47,304 nt of DNA, taken from NCBI GenBank assembly GCA_016872385.1, contig VGZV01000019.1, positions 1 through 47,304 of the forward strand, in the 5' to 3' direction. Positions 32,529-39,825 of the stretch are shown here, piece after piece (the first letter of the stretch is position 1; the number at the start of each line of letters is the position of its first letter). This DNA is from SAR202 cluster bacterium (GTDB taxonomy: Bacteria; Chloroflexota; Dehalococcoidia; Lucifugimonadales; UBA3495). Position numbers and translations under genes: made by a program. The notes under the pieces were generated by a model, which saw nothing but the letters and a program-made list of their open reading frames with translations, did no database searches and was not told where the DNA came from.

Positions 32529-33611
32529 CTACTTTCCCCCCGTCAGCAGCTGCTGGCAAAAGCGGGCGGTGTTCACCAGGTCGGGGATGACCACGTACTC
32601 GTCCACGGTGTGCATCAGGTTGGTGGACATCCCTACCACCACGCTCTGGATGCCGTGCAGCCTTAGCACGTTGCCGTCGGTGCCGCCGCCGGAGGGCTGA
32701 ATGTTGGGATTAAGGCGCAGCTCCCGCATGGACCGGGTCACCGCCTGGACTATCGGTTCCTTGGGGTCCAGGGTGTACATGCGGAACATCACCTCGAACT
32801 CCTCCTGGATGGTGGCGTCCCGGTAGCGGCGGCGGGCCTCCTCCAGCGTCTGCGTCACCTGCATCCTGAGCAAGTCCAGGGTCTCGGTGTTGCGGCTGCG
32901 GAACTCCCCCTGAATCAGGGCTTGGGCGGGCACAGCATTGCGCACCGAGCCGCCGGAGATGGCCCCCACGTTGAAGGTGCTTTCTGCGTCCAGCCGCCCC
33001 TGGGGCAGTTTGGTGACAATCTCCGCGGCGATGCGGATGGCCGACAAACCCTTTTCCGGCTCCACGCCGGCGTGGGCCGCCCGCCCTTTGACGTTAACGT
33101 CGAAGCGCACGTAGGTGGGGCTAGCCCCGGTGATGGTGTTCACCGGCCCGTTGCCGTCAAACACTACTGCTTCCTTGCCTCGCAGCAGGGAAAAGTCCAG
33201 GTTGCTGGCCCCCACCAGGCCAATCTCCTCGCCGCGGGTGAATACCACCTGCGCCGGGCGGCGGGCCAGTCCTTCCTGGGCAATGGACTCCAGCCCTTCC
33301 ATGATGGCAGCCACCCCGGCCTTGCAATCTCCGCCCAGGATGGTGGCGCCGTCGGAGGTGATGCGGTCGCCCTTGATCTGGGGCTTGACGCCCCGGCCCG
33401 GCTCCACAGTATCCATGTGGGCCGAGAGCAACAGGGGGTTCGCGCCCTCTTCCGAGGCGATGACGTTGCCGTGGGCGTCCCGCTGCACCCGCAGGCCCAG
33501 GGCCTCCAGGCGGCGGGTCAGGTGCTGGGCCACCGCCTCTTCCTGGCCCGAGGGGCTGTCAATGCGCACCAGGTCGCAGAAGTCTCGCACCAGCCTTTCC
33601 TGGTCAATCAT
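32529..33611 (-). CDS. M20 metallopeptidase, peptidase T-like
   Basis: A 360-residue dizinc peptidase. ATG 33611 follows GAGGGGGAAA; the longer open frame upstream only reads through a repeat. Zinc and catalytic motifs: SAHMDTV (His65, Asp67), LGGDCKAGVA (Asp95), TRGEEIGLVG (Glu128-Glu129), the lid segment GRAAHAGVEPEKG and the late His in NLMHTVDEYV. These match tripeptide aminopeptidase/M20 family enzymes that release N-terminal residues from small peptides in the cytosol. The next gene (EamA transporter) starts upstream on the same strand but ends 226 bases away behind a repeat. Confidence 0.92.
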   Translation of the reverse strand: MIDQERLVRDFCDLVRIDSPSGQEEAVAQHLTRRLEALGLRVQRDAHGNVIASEEGANPLLLSAHMDTVEPGRGVKPQIKGDRITSDGATILGGDCKAGVAAIMEGLESIAQEGLARRPAQVVFTRGEEIGLVGASNLDFSLLRGKEAVVFDGNGPVNTITGASPTYVRFDVNVKGRAAHAGVEPEKGLSAIRIAAEIVTKLPQGRLDAESTFNVGAISGGSVRNAVPAQALIQGEFRSRNTETLDLLRMQVTQTLEEARRRYRDATIQEEFEVMFRMYTLDPKEPIVQAVTRSMRELRLNPNIQPSGGGTDGNVLRLHGIQSVVVGMSTNLMHTVDEYVVIPDLVNTARFCQQLLTGGK

Positions 33612-33685
33612 GGTGTTTCCCCCTCGGCGCAGATTGTCCCGAAGCAGCGGGACGGCGACATTATACAACGGGGCTTCGGGGGTTA

Positions 33686-33832
33686 CGACCCCACCCCTTC
33701 GACTGCGCTCAGGGCAGGCTCTAACCCTCCCCTTGGCAAGGGGAGGGAATTGCTGCTTCTTCCTCCTGGCAGATGGCTGGGAACGGCTGCTCCTTCCCCC
33801 TTGGCAAGGGGGAAGGCCGGGATGGGGGTCGC
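33686..33832. repeat. Composite dispersed palindrome with CAGGGCAGGCTCTAACC core
   Basis: CCCCACCCCTTCGACTGCGC, TCAGGGCAGGCTCTAACCCT, CCCCTTGGCAAGGGGAGGG and CCTTCCCCCTTGGCAAGGGGGAAGG units, one after another, between the EamA stop and the peptidase start. The CAGGGCAGGCTCT core also lies in the transporter insert at 14086-14211 and near 47185. Confidence 0.7.
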
Positions 33833-33837
33833 CTCCC

Positions 33838-34713
33838 TCACGGGGCCAGGGCAATCAGCGCCAGCCCCGCCACTATCAGGCCAGAACCCAGCAGCCGTCC
33901 CGCCCCAAAAGGCTCCTTCAGCACCAGCATACCCAGCAGCACCCCTACCACTATTCCCACCTCCCGGGCTGGGGCCACGTAGCTGACCTGGGAGATGGAC
34001 AGGGCGGTCAGCACCAGGCCGTAGGCCGTAAAGGTAAGCAGCCCGGCTAGCACCACCCGCGCCAGGTTGGGGCGCAGCTCCTGCCAGATGGCCCGCCGCC
34101 CGTGGGCCGCCAGCACGTAGGGGGCCAGGCCCGCGGCGCAGCCCAGGCTAAGCAAGTACATGTAGAGCAGGGGCTGCACGTGGCTCACTCCCACCTTGTC
34201 CACCAGGGCATAGGCGGCAATGGTCAGGCCGGTCAACACTGCATACACCACGCCCGGGTCACGCAACAGCGCCAGGGGCCGCCGGAACAACCGCCGGAAG
34301 CGACCCCACCAGGAGATCAGGAAGATGCCCGCCACAATCAGGCCAATTCCTGCCGCTGCCGGGGGGCTGATGGTCTCGCCCAGCAAAGCCACTGCCAGGA
34401 TGGGAGCCAGCATCGGCCCCATGCCTCTGGCGATGGGATAGACCAGGGACAGGTCGCCCCGGGCATAGCCGCGGCCCAGCAGCACAAAGTAGAAGATGTG
34501 CAGCACCACGGTGGCCAGCACCAACCACCAGCCCGCGCCGCCGATGGGGTTACGCCACCACAGCGCCGCGCCCAGGGGCAGCAGCAGCAAGCTGTCGGCG
34601 GCCAGCATGCCCCACACGAACACCTCCTGGTTGCGCGACCGCTTCAGCAGCAGGTTCCAGGAGGCATGGGCCAGGGCCGACAGCAGCACCAGGGCCAGGG
34701 CCGATTGAGTCAT
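33838..34713 (-). CDS. EamA/DMT-superfamily transporter
   Basis: A 291-residue membrane protein with ten predicted hydrophobic helices in two five-helix halves, the drug/metabolite transporter layout. ATG 34713 begins MTQSALALVLLSALAHASWN, typical of EamA helix 1, with the Asn/Trp pair. Later features: VYPIARGMGPMLAPILAVALL, GIGLIVAGIFLISWWG, VSYVAPAREVGIVVGVLLGM and a final GLIVAGLALIALAP. It likely exports an amino acid or other small metabolite. The long frame running further upstream is not membrane-like and is rejected. Confidence 0.9.
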   Translation of the reverse strand: MTQSALALVLLSALAHASWNLLLKRSRNQEVFVWGMLAADSLLLLPLGAALWWRNPIGGAGWWLVLATVVLHIFYFVLLGRGYARGDLSLVYPIARGMGPMLAPILAVALLGETISPPAAAGIGLIVAGIFLISWWGRFRRLFRRPLALLRDPGVVYAVLTGLTIAAYALVDKVGVSHVQPLLYMYLLSLGCAAGLAPYVLAAHGRRAIWQELRPNLARVVLAGLLTFTAYGLVLTALSISQVSYVAPAREVGIVVGVLLGMLVLKEPFGAGRLLGSGLIVAGLALIALAP

Positions 34714-34912
34714 GGCGGAGAGTATAGCACTGAGAAGAAGGTAAGCTGAATAAGACCCTGGGTGCCAATACCCTGGATAAGAGAAAAAGCCCCACTCTGT
34801 GAGGAAGGTTTGCCTTTGTTGGTGTTTGGTGTTAGCGGCCTGTGATTGCTGGAAGCTACTCTTTGGGCCTACTTGGAAATAGCCTCCACAGCGAGGCGAA
34901 GCGGGGTACGAA

Positions 34913-35125
34913 ATGTGCAGGATCTGCGATCCCTTGGCGCAAGAGTTTTCCGGACTGGAGCACTGGAGCCACGACGCGGGTCCGCCCCGGTGCGAGCCAG
35001 CTTCGCTGCCCTTGTGCGCCTGGTGCTTCCCCCACTGGCCGGTGGGCGTGCTAGCCAGCCACGGCGTGTGTCCGCGCCATTTCCGGGAACTGATGGCGCA
35101 GCTGGAGCAGTTGGAGCGGTCTTGA
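34913..35125 (+). CDS. Small Cys-rich zinc-binding-type protein
   Basis: A 70-residue protein with CRIC (2-5), a middle C, CAWC (35-38) and the end SHGVCPRHFRELMAQLE. The last part resembles the SHGICPxC zinc module found after PAS/receiver domains in signalling proteins, which also carries a CxWC knuckle before it. Here it stands as its own small protein. The codon pattern is GC-rich like real genes nearby; the start has only a weak site (GCGGGG). It may be a solitary zinc module or a remnant of a larger sensor. Confidence 0.5.
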   Translation: MCRICDPLAQEFSGLEHWSHDAGPPRCEPASLPLCAWCFPHWPVGVLASHGVCPRHFRELMAQLEQLERS

Positions 35126-35270
35126 CTGCCTGCAGTATTGCTGCCCAAGCGCGGCCAGCCACTTGGAAATGGCAATCAGAGGAGGGTCTGTCAAACCAGC
35201 AATCAGTTCGGGCAACGTTGGAGGAACAACTGGCGGAACCCGTCAGGGCGCAGGCGTAAGAGGGAGAGAT

Positions 35271-35347
35271 TGGTAGCGCATAGGGGATTCGAACCCCTGA
35301 TTTCCGCCTTGAGAGGGCGGCGTCCTGGGCCACTAGACGAATGCGCC
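35271..35347 (-). tRNA. tRNA-Glu (CTC)
   Basis: On the - strand a full cloverleaf is visible: acceptor GGCGCAT/ATGCGCT (first pair G-U), D arm GTCTAGTGGCCCAGGAC, anticodon stem CCGCC/GGCGG with loop CTCTCAA (anticodon CTC), T arm AGGGGTTCGAATCCCCT, discriminator A and encoded CCA. It reads GAG. No other tRNA is adjacent. Confidence 0.96.
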
Positions 35348-35459
35348 ACGCATACCTTGAGGCCCTCGGCCCAGACGGGCCGATAGCCGGATTATAACAA
35401 AGGGGCGGTACGATTGTAAATGCAAGTTGTGGTGGATAGCAGGCTCTTTTAATTCTCTA

Positions 35460-35575
35460 AGAGGTTGTCTAAAAAGATTGTCTCTGGTCATTGCGAGCGA
35501 AGCGAAGCAATCTTGCCCTGGGCACGCGATTGCTTCGGGGCTACGCCCCTCGCAATGACTTTTTAAACACGCTTT
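35460..35575. repeat. MITE-like element, copy A
   Basis: Ends AGAGGTTGTCTAAAAAG (left) and CTTTTTAAACACGCTTT (right) are inverse. The interior CATTGCGAGCGAAGCGAAGC...GATTGCTTCGGGG...CTCGCAATGA is itself palindromic. Nearly identical to 36995-37110 over its full length. Confidence 0.85.
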
Positions 35576-35576
35576 A

Positions 35577-35663
35577 AGAGGGTGTCTAAAAAGGCTAGGC
35601 GCTCGTGGTTCGACAGGCTCAGTGTGAGCGCTGGTAGTGCACAGCACTTTTTAAACACGCTCT
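35577..35663. repeat. MITE-like element, copy B (adjacent to A)
   Basis: Starts AGAGGGTGTCTAAAAAGG and ends CTTTTTAAACACGCTCT. The interior is different from copy A: GCTCGTGGTTCGACAGGCTC and AGTGTGAGCGC. Two elements with the same ends but different cores lie end to end, separated by one base. Confidence 0.8.
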
Positions 35664-35689
35664 AAAGGGGCCATCCGTCGCACCGGCGG

Positions 35690-35790
35690 AAGCCGGTGCC
35701 CAGATATGCACTAGGTTGACTTGCTTTACTGGATTCCGGCTTGCGCCGGAATGCGAGACCCAAAATGAACCAGGACCGTTTCCGGCTGCC
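35690..35790. repeat. GTGCCCAGATATGC...GGATTCCGGCTT repeat
   Basis: GTGCCCAGATATGCACTAGG, GGATTCCGGCTTGCGCCGGA and GAGACCCAAAATGAACCAGG occur in this order. The same series, slightly changed, is at 39575-39665 in the same orientation. The two copies lie in gaps upstream of the dehydratase gene and downstream of the azurin-like gene. Confidence 0.7.
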
Positions 35791-35876
35791 CTGGGCATGC
35801 CCATGGTTTGTGCCGTTGACTCTGCCAGGGGCTTCCTCTACGCTGGTATTAGCCAATCGTCAAAAGAGGCCCCAAG

Positions 35877-36860
35877 ATGCCAGCTCAATACATCCCCACC
35901 CTGCGCGACGTTTACCAGGCGCGCAAGACCATCGCCCCTTACCTGCCCCGGACTCCATTGCACTTTTCCGCCAGCTTGAGCGAACTGCTCCAGGCCCAGG
36001 TCTATCTGAAGCATGATGAGCACCTTCCCCTGGGGGCGTTCAAGGCGCGGGGCGGTTACAACCTGGTGGCCCAGCTTGACCCGGACGAACGCCGCCGGGG
36101 AGTAATCACCGCCTCCACCGGCAACCACGGCCAGTCCATCGCCAGCGCCTGCCGCCAGTTTGGCGTGCACGCCCGCATCGTCCTGCCCGAAGGAGCCAAC
36201 CCCTTGAAGGTGGCGGCCATGCGCGCCCTGGAAGCGGAGCTGATTTTTTATGGCAAGGAGTTTGACGAGGCCAGAACCCATTGCCAGGCACTGGCGGAGG
36301 AAAAAGGGTACCGGTACATTCATTCAGCCAACGAGCCGCTGCTGATTGCGGGAGTGGGGACTCAGACCCTGGAAATTATCGAGGACCTGCCGCAGGTGGA
36401 GGTAATACTGGCTCCCTTGGGCGGCGGCAGCACCGTGGCAGGGGCCTGTGTTGCCGCCAAGGGTATTGATCCCAGAATTCAGGTGGTGGCGGTACAGTCT
36501 TCGGCGGCCCAAGCGGGCTACCTGTCCTGGAAAAGCGGCCAGATTGTCCAGTCGCCCATGCGTACCTTTGCCGAGGGTATCGCCACCGGGACGGCCTACG
36601 AGCTGCCCCAGGCGATTTTGCGGCAGCACCTGGACGATTTTGTGCTGGTCAGCGACGATGAAATTCGTTACGCGGTGGGCCTGCTCATTGAGAAAGCCCA
36701 CACCCTGGCCGAGGGAGCCGGGGCAGCGGCTACCGCGGGCGCGCTAAAATGTAAAAACACTCTTAGGAATAAAAATGTAGCAGTTGTGGTGAGCGGTGGA
36801 AACATAACTTTGCCCCAACTTGGAGATGCAGTAAAAGTGTACCAGTCCGCTCGTGGCTGA
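35877..36860 (+). CDS. Threonine/serine dehydratase-like PLP enzyme
   Basis: A 327-residue fold-type II pyridoxal-phosphate enzyme. The Schiff-base Lys is in LGAFKARGGYN (about 53-63, the family usually has SFKxRGA), the Asn of STGNHGQS contacts the cofactor, the phosphate loop is PLGGGSTVAGA and the ring-nitrogen Ser region is VVVSGGN. There is no C-terminal ACT regulatory domain, so it resembles the catabolic TdcB/serine racemase type. AGAGG lies before the ATG. It would deaminate threonine or serine to 2-keto acids; a related beta-elimination or racemase role is possible. Confidence 0.92.
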   Translation: MPAQYIPTLRDVYQARKTIAPYLPRTPLHFSASLSELLQAQVYLKHDEHLPLGAFKARGGYNLVAQLDPDERRRGVITASTGNHGQSIASACRQFGVHARIVLPEGANPLKVAAMRALEAELIFYGKEFDEARTHCQALAEEKGYRYIHSANEPLLIAGVGTQTLEIIEDLPQVEVILAPLGGGSTVAGACVAAKGIDPRIQVVAVQSSAAQAGYLSWKSGQIVQSPMRTFAEGIATGTAYELPQAILRQHLDDFVLVSDDEIRYAVGLLIEKAHTLAEGAGAAATAGALKCKNTLRNKNVAVVVSGGNITLPQLGDAVKVYQSARG

Positions 36861-36873
36861 TGTTCATATATGC

Positions 36874-36992
36874 TTGTGTCTGAAGGGTCGCAAGTCCTCC
36901 CAAGTTTACCCTTCGACAAGCTCTGGATGAGCGGCTTTGCCCCTCTCATGGCAGCTTGTCGAACCAGAAGTTCTACCTTTTTACACACGCTC
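36874..36992. repeat. MITE-like element, copy C (left end poorly defined)
   Basis: The right end CCTTTTTACACACGCTCT (36976-36992) matches the family. The interior has CCCTTCGACAAGCTCTGG and CAGCTTGTCGAACCAG, the same palindrome as 17597-17660. The left end is only guessed at CTTGTGTCTGAAGGG. Confidence 0.6.
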
Positions 36993-36994
36993 TA

Positions 36995-37110
36995 AGAGGT
37001 TGTCTAAAAAGATTGTCTCTGGTCATTGCGAGTGAAGCGAAGCAATCTTGTCCTGGGCACGCGATTGCTTCGGGGCTACGCCCCTCGCAATGACTTTTTA
37101 GACACCCTCT
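36995..37110. repeat. MITE-like element, copy D
   Basis: Ends AGAGGTTGTCTAAAAAG and CTTTTTAGACACCCTCT. It matches copy A at 35460-35575 at nearly every base, including the core GATTGCTTCGGGGCTACGCC. The few differences point to recent spread. Confidence 0.87.
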
Positions 37111-37111
37111 A

Positions 37112-37269
37112 AGAGGGTGTGTGAGAAATGCCGTCTACCCAGCCCGCTCATCCTGAGCTTGTCAAAGGATGAGTAGCTTTTGGCCCGCTCATGGTTCGAC
37201 AAGCCCCGACCTGGTCGGGATCCCGATACGTCGGGACTCACCACGAGCGGGAATTGTCACACACCCTCT
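37112..37269. repeat. MITE-like element, copy E, ending in the stop codon of the next gene
   Basis: Ends AGAGGGTGTGTGAGA and TTGTCACACACCCTCT are inverse. The core has CTCATCCTGAGCTTGTCAAA and GTTCGACAAGCCCCGACC. Its right end overlaps the TAG stop (37268-37270, - strand) of the AIR-synthase-like gene. Copies C, D and E stand end to end. Confidence 0.82.
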
Positions 37270-38281
37270 AAGCCTTCTCTGCAAAATAACGGGCCAGTTC
37301 ATCGCGCTGGAACACGGGCAGGGGTGTCTCGCTTCCGTCCCGCTTCAGTAGCACCAGTCCATCCTCCGAGGCCACCATCTGGCCGATTTCAAAGGCCGGG
37401 ATGCCTTGCCGGTCCAACTGTCCCAGCAAAGCTGGAACCTCTCCAGCCGCCAGCGTAATTAGCAGCGCGCCAGAGGCCAGCAGACCTAACGGGTCAAGCT
37501 GCAACGCCCGGCAAATTGCCTCGGTCTGACTAAGCACGGGGATTGATTCCGCATCCACCACCAGCCCCAACCCTGAAGCCTGGGCCAGTTCCCGCAAGGC
37601 CGTGGCCAGCCCGCCTTCGGTAGGGTCATGCATGGCGTGCACCGTGATTGCCGAACAGGCGACTCCTGCTTCTTTAACTACACTTATACCTGGATTATGC
37701 AATAGTGCAGTAGCTTGCTCTATTGTCTCCGGGGCCACGCCTGCCTGGGCTAAAGCCGCTCCGCGCTCCCGGGCCAGCAAGGCCGTACCCTCTATGGCGA
37801 TGCCTTTGGTCAGCACAATGCTGTCCCCTTCTTGCGCGCCGCTGCTGCGCACCAGGCGGTCGGGTGCAACCTCGCCCAACATGCTGCCCATTACAATGGG
37901 GCGGTCCAGCCCGTAGGTGACTTCACTGTGGCCGCCAATTAGGGTCACACCCAGCGCGTGGCAAGCCTCAAGCACCTGGTCAAACACCGCTTCCGCCTGG
38001 GCCGGGGTGAAACTCTGGGGCACCAGCAGTGTCGCCAGGAACCAGCGGGGCGTGGCCCCGGTGCAGGCCACATCGTTGGCATTGACCTGGACTGCGTACC
38101 AGCCAATGCGGTCGGTGGCGAAGGTAATAGGGTCGCTCTTGGCCACCAGCAGTCCGCCGACCTGGCGGATTACCGCCGCATCCTGGCCGATTCCTGGCCC
38201 CACCAGCACTTGGGGGTCTTGACTGACCGATTTGGCCAGCAGTTTTTGCAGCAACTCGGGAGGAAATTTGCCCAGCTCCAT
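37268..38281 (-). CDS. AIR-synthase/HypE-like ATP-binding protein
   Basis: A 337-residue PurM-superfamily protein. The N-terminal part has the ATP/metal pattern GPGIGQDAAVI (usual GDDAA) and KSDPITFATDRIGWYAVQVN with ANDVACTGATPRWFL; the second half has MHDPTEGGLATALRELAQAS, as in HypE and related proteins (DPTRGGL). HypE makes thiocyanate ligands for NiFe hydrogenase, but no hyp or hydrogenase gene is nearby, so another ATP-dependent dehydration or phosphorylation is as likely. Its stop codon lies in the terminal repeat of a MITE, so the C-terminus (RYFAEKA) may have been set by the insertion. It stands alone. Confidence 0.88.
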   Translation of the reverse strand: MELGKFPPELLQKLLAKSVSQDPQVLVGPGIGQDAAVIRQVGGLLVAKSDPITFATDRIGWYAVQVNANDVACTGATPRWFLATLLVPQSFTPAQAEAVFDQVLEACHALGVTLIGGHSEVTYGLDRPIVMGSMLGEVAPDRLVRSSGAQEGDSIVLTKGIAIEGTALLARERGAALAQAGVAPETIEQATALLHNPGISVVKEAGVACSAITVHAMHDPTEGGLATALRELAQASGLGLVVDAESIPVLSQTEAICRALQLDPLGLLASGALLITLAAGEVPALLGQLDRQGIPAFEIGQMVASEDGLVLLKRDGSETPLPVFQRDELARYFAEKA

Positions 38282-38403
38282 GCCCTGCTCACTAACTACC
38301 TGATTCTTATGCCGTGGGGCTAGCTCCTAACGGACACGCGCCGCCCAGTTTATCATGGCTGCTGCCTGGGGACATGCCGGGATGCAGTATTGACTCGTAG
38401 TGC

Positions 38404-38514
38404 TGTTTCATTCTCGCAGAAATGCAGGGGCGTCCCGACTTGTCGGGACTGCGCCCTTGCTTGGCAACGGGGCGCGTCAAGGGGCGACCCTACCAAGGAG
38501 TCGAGAATAAACCG
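38404..38514. repeat. Degenerate MITE with GTTTCATTCTCG ends
   Basis: GTTTCATTCTCG (38405-38416) and CGAGAATAAACC (38502-38513) are near-inverse ends; the core has AGGGGCGTCCCGACTTGTCG. It is a divergent relative of 8149-8269. It fills much of the region before the azurin-like gene. Confidence 0.6.
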
Positions 38515-38606
38515 ACCGTGGCGCCAAGACCTTCCTTACCTTGACACTACATAGGGATTGTGATAAAAATAACAATATCGTGAAAGTGCAATTCTGGAGG
38601 AAGACT

Positions 38607-39164
38607 GTGAAGAAAGGCGCCATCTTTTTCTCGGGCCTGGCAGCAGCCGCCCTAATGTTGTCAGTAGCCTGCGGCGGCGGCCAGCCTGCGCCCACGGCCA
38701 CCAAGCCAGCCGCCACGGCCACGCCCAGACCCGCTGCTACCACCGCGCCGGCCGCCACCACTGCACCCGCCGCCACTACGGCCCCAGGGCCGGTTACCGG
38801 CACGTTGATTGAGGTCGCCGCTGCAGGTGACCAGTTGAAGTTTGATAAGGACAAGCTCAGCGCCAAGGCCGGTACCCAGGTGACCCTGCGGTTTAAGAAC
38901 ACTTCCGGCTTTAACCTGCACAACTGGGTGCTGGTGCAGAACAATACCAAGGATGCGGTGGCTACCGCGGGCGTGACGGCAGGGGCAGCCAATAACTGGG
39001 TCCCGGCCAATGACAACCGGATGATTGCCCACACGAAAGTCCTGAACGCCGGTCAGACGGGCGACGTGGTCTTCACGGTGCCTGCGGCGGGCAAGTACCA
39101 GTACGTGTGCACCTTCCCCGGCCACAACGCCACCATGTTCGGCGAGTTCGAGGCCACGCCCTAA
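38607..39164 (+). CDS. Azurin/plastocyanin-like copper lipoprotein
   Basis: A 185-residue exported electron carrier. GTG 38607 follows GGAGGAAG. Residues 1-23 form a lipoprotein signal with Cys acceptor (AAALMLSVACGGG), then an Ala/Thr/Pro linker, then one cupredoxin domain. The type I copper ligands have azurin spacing: the first His in NLHNWVLVQN, then CTFPGHNATMFG giving Cys, His (+5) and Met (+4 after His). It would carry electrons at the outer face of the membrane. A strong terminator follows. It is unrelated in sequence to the two-domain lipoprotein at 22768 beyond the fold and linker style. Confidence 0.95.
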   Translation: MKKGAIFFSGLAAAALMLSVACGGGQPAPTATKPAATATPRPAATTAPAATTAPAATTAPGPVTGTLIEVAAAGDQLKFDKDKLSAKAGTQVTLRFKNTSGFNLHNWVLVQNNTKDAVATAGVTAGAANNWVPANDNRMIAHTKVLNAGQTGDVVFTVPAAGKYQYVCTFPGHNATMFGEFEATP

Positions 39165-39194
39165 CTATCCAAGAGTTCGCCAAGGAGTCAGTCC

Positions 39195-39227
39195 ACTGGC
39201 CTGGATACGTTCCAGGCCAGTTTTTTT
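39195..39227 (+). terminator. Rho-independent terminator of the azurin-like gene
   Basis: ACTGGCCTGG / CCAGGCCAGT, a 10-bp perfect stem with a 7-base loop, followed directly by seven T. It lies 30 bases after the stop codon. Confidence 0.92.
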
Positions 39228-39274
39228 CCATCCCTGCCAGAAGGAACGCCCATGCCAGGTTTCCATTCCCACAA

Positions 39275-39388
39275 GGGGCCTTGTTTCAAAAGTAACGATT
39301 TCGCTGGGAGAATACGGTTTTCATCCAATTCTTGTCACCCTGAGTCCTTCCGCCGAAGGACTCAGAACGACATTTGGAACAAGGCCCC
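39275..39388. repeat. MITE-like element with GGGGCCTTGTT ends, copy 1
   Basis: Left GGGGCCTTGTTTCAAAAGTA and right TTTGGAACAAGGCCCC are inverse. ACAA lies directly on both sides (39271-39274, 39389-39392), which may be a target-site duplication. The core includes TTCATCCAATTCTTGTCACC and a CTGAGTCCTTC palindrome. Copy 2, in opposite orientation, is at 41517-41684. Confidence 0.8.
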
Positions 39389-39825
39389 ACAAGGGGAGAG
39401 GAGGAATTCCTTCTCCCTCGATGGGGGAAAGCTAGAGCCTGCCCTGAGCGAAGGCCAAGGGATGCGGGTGATTGGCTATGAACTCACGGCTCAGTAACCT
39501 CCCTTTAGCAAAGGGAGGGGCTTTTCGGTAGTGGTTCAGTTTACCCCAGGACTCAACTGGGCACCCCGACAAGTCGGGGTGCCCAGATATGCCCTAAGTT
39601 GACGTGCTCCACTGGATTCCGGCTTCCGCGGGAATGACGAGACCCAAAATGAACCAGTACCGACTTTTCACACAGGCTCCAACCCCTGCTGGTAGGCTGG
39701 TTGAACCACGCCGCCCCGGAACATTCGGCAGGCGCTGGGTAGACGGATGAGGCGCCCGCTCGGCAATCCAAACAAGGCAACACAATCACGGCGGCGCAAT
39801 CCGGCGGCCCTCCTGTGTCCATGGG
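39389..39825. other. Repeat-rich gap before the DedA gene
   Basis: No gene supported. It contains fragments of dispersed repeats: GAGCCTGCCCTGAGCGAAGG (about 39430-39450), CCTCCCTTTAGCAAAGGGAGG, a GGGCACCCCGAC/GTCGGGGTGCCC palindrome (39559-39582), and the second GATATGCCCTAAGTTGACGT...GGATTCCGGCTT copy (to about 39665). Confidence 0.6.

Noticed and set aside
34714..35175. Upstream extension of the EamA transporter frame
   Set aside because: Not membrane-like, and it overlaps the Cys-rich gene on the other strand; the family start is at 34713.
35460..37270. Repeat cluster as a CRISPR array
   Set aside because: Units are palindromic, unequal in length, directly adjacent and without regular spacers; no cas genes are near.
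37268..38281. Possible SelD (selenophosphate synthetase) that would support Sec decoding in comF
   Set aside because: The motifs fit AIR synthase/HypE-like proteins better; the SelD N-terminal Cys/Sec loop is absent.
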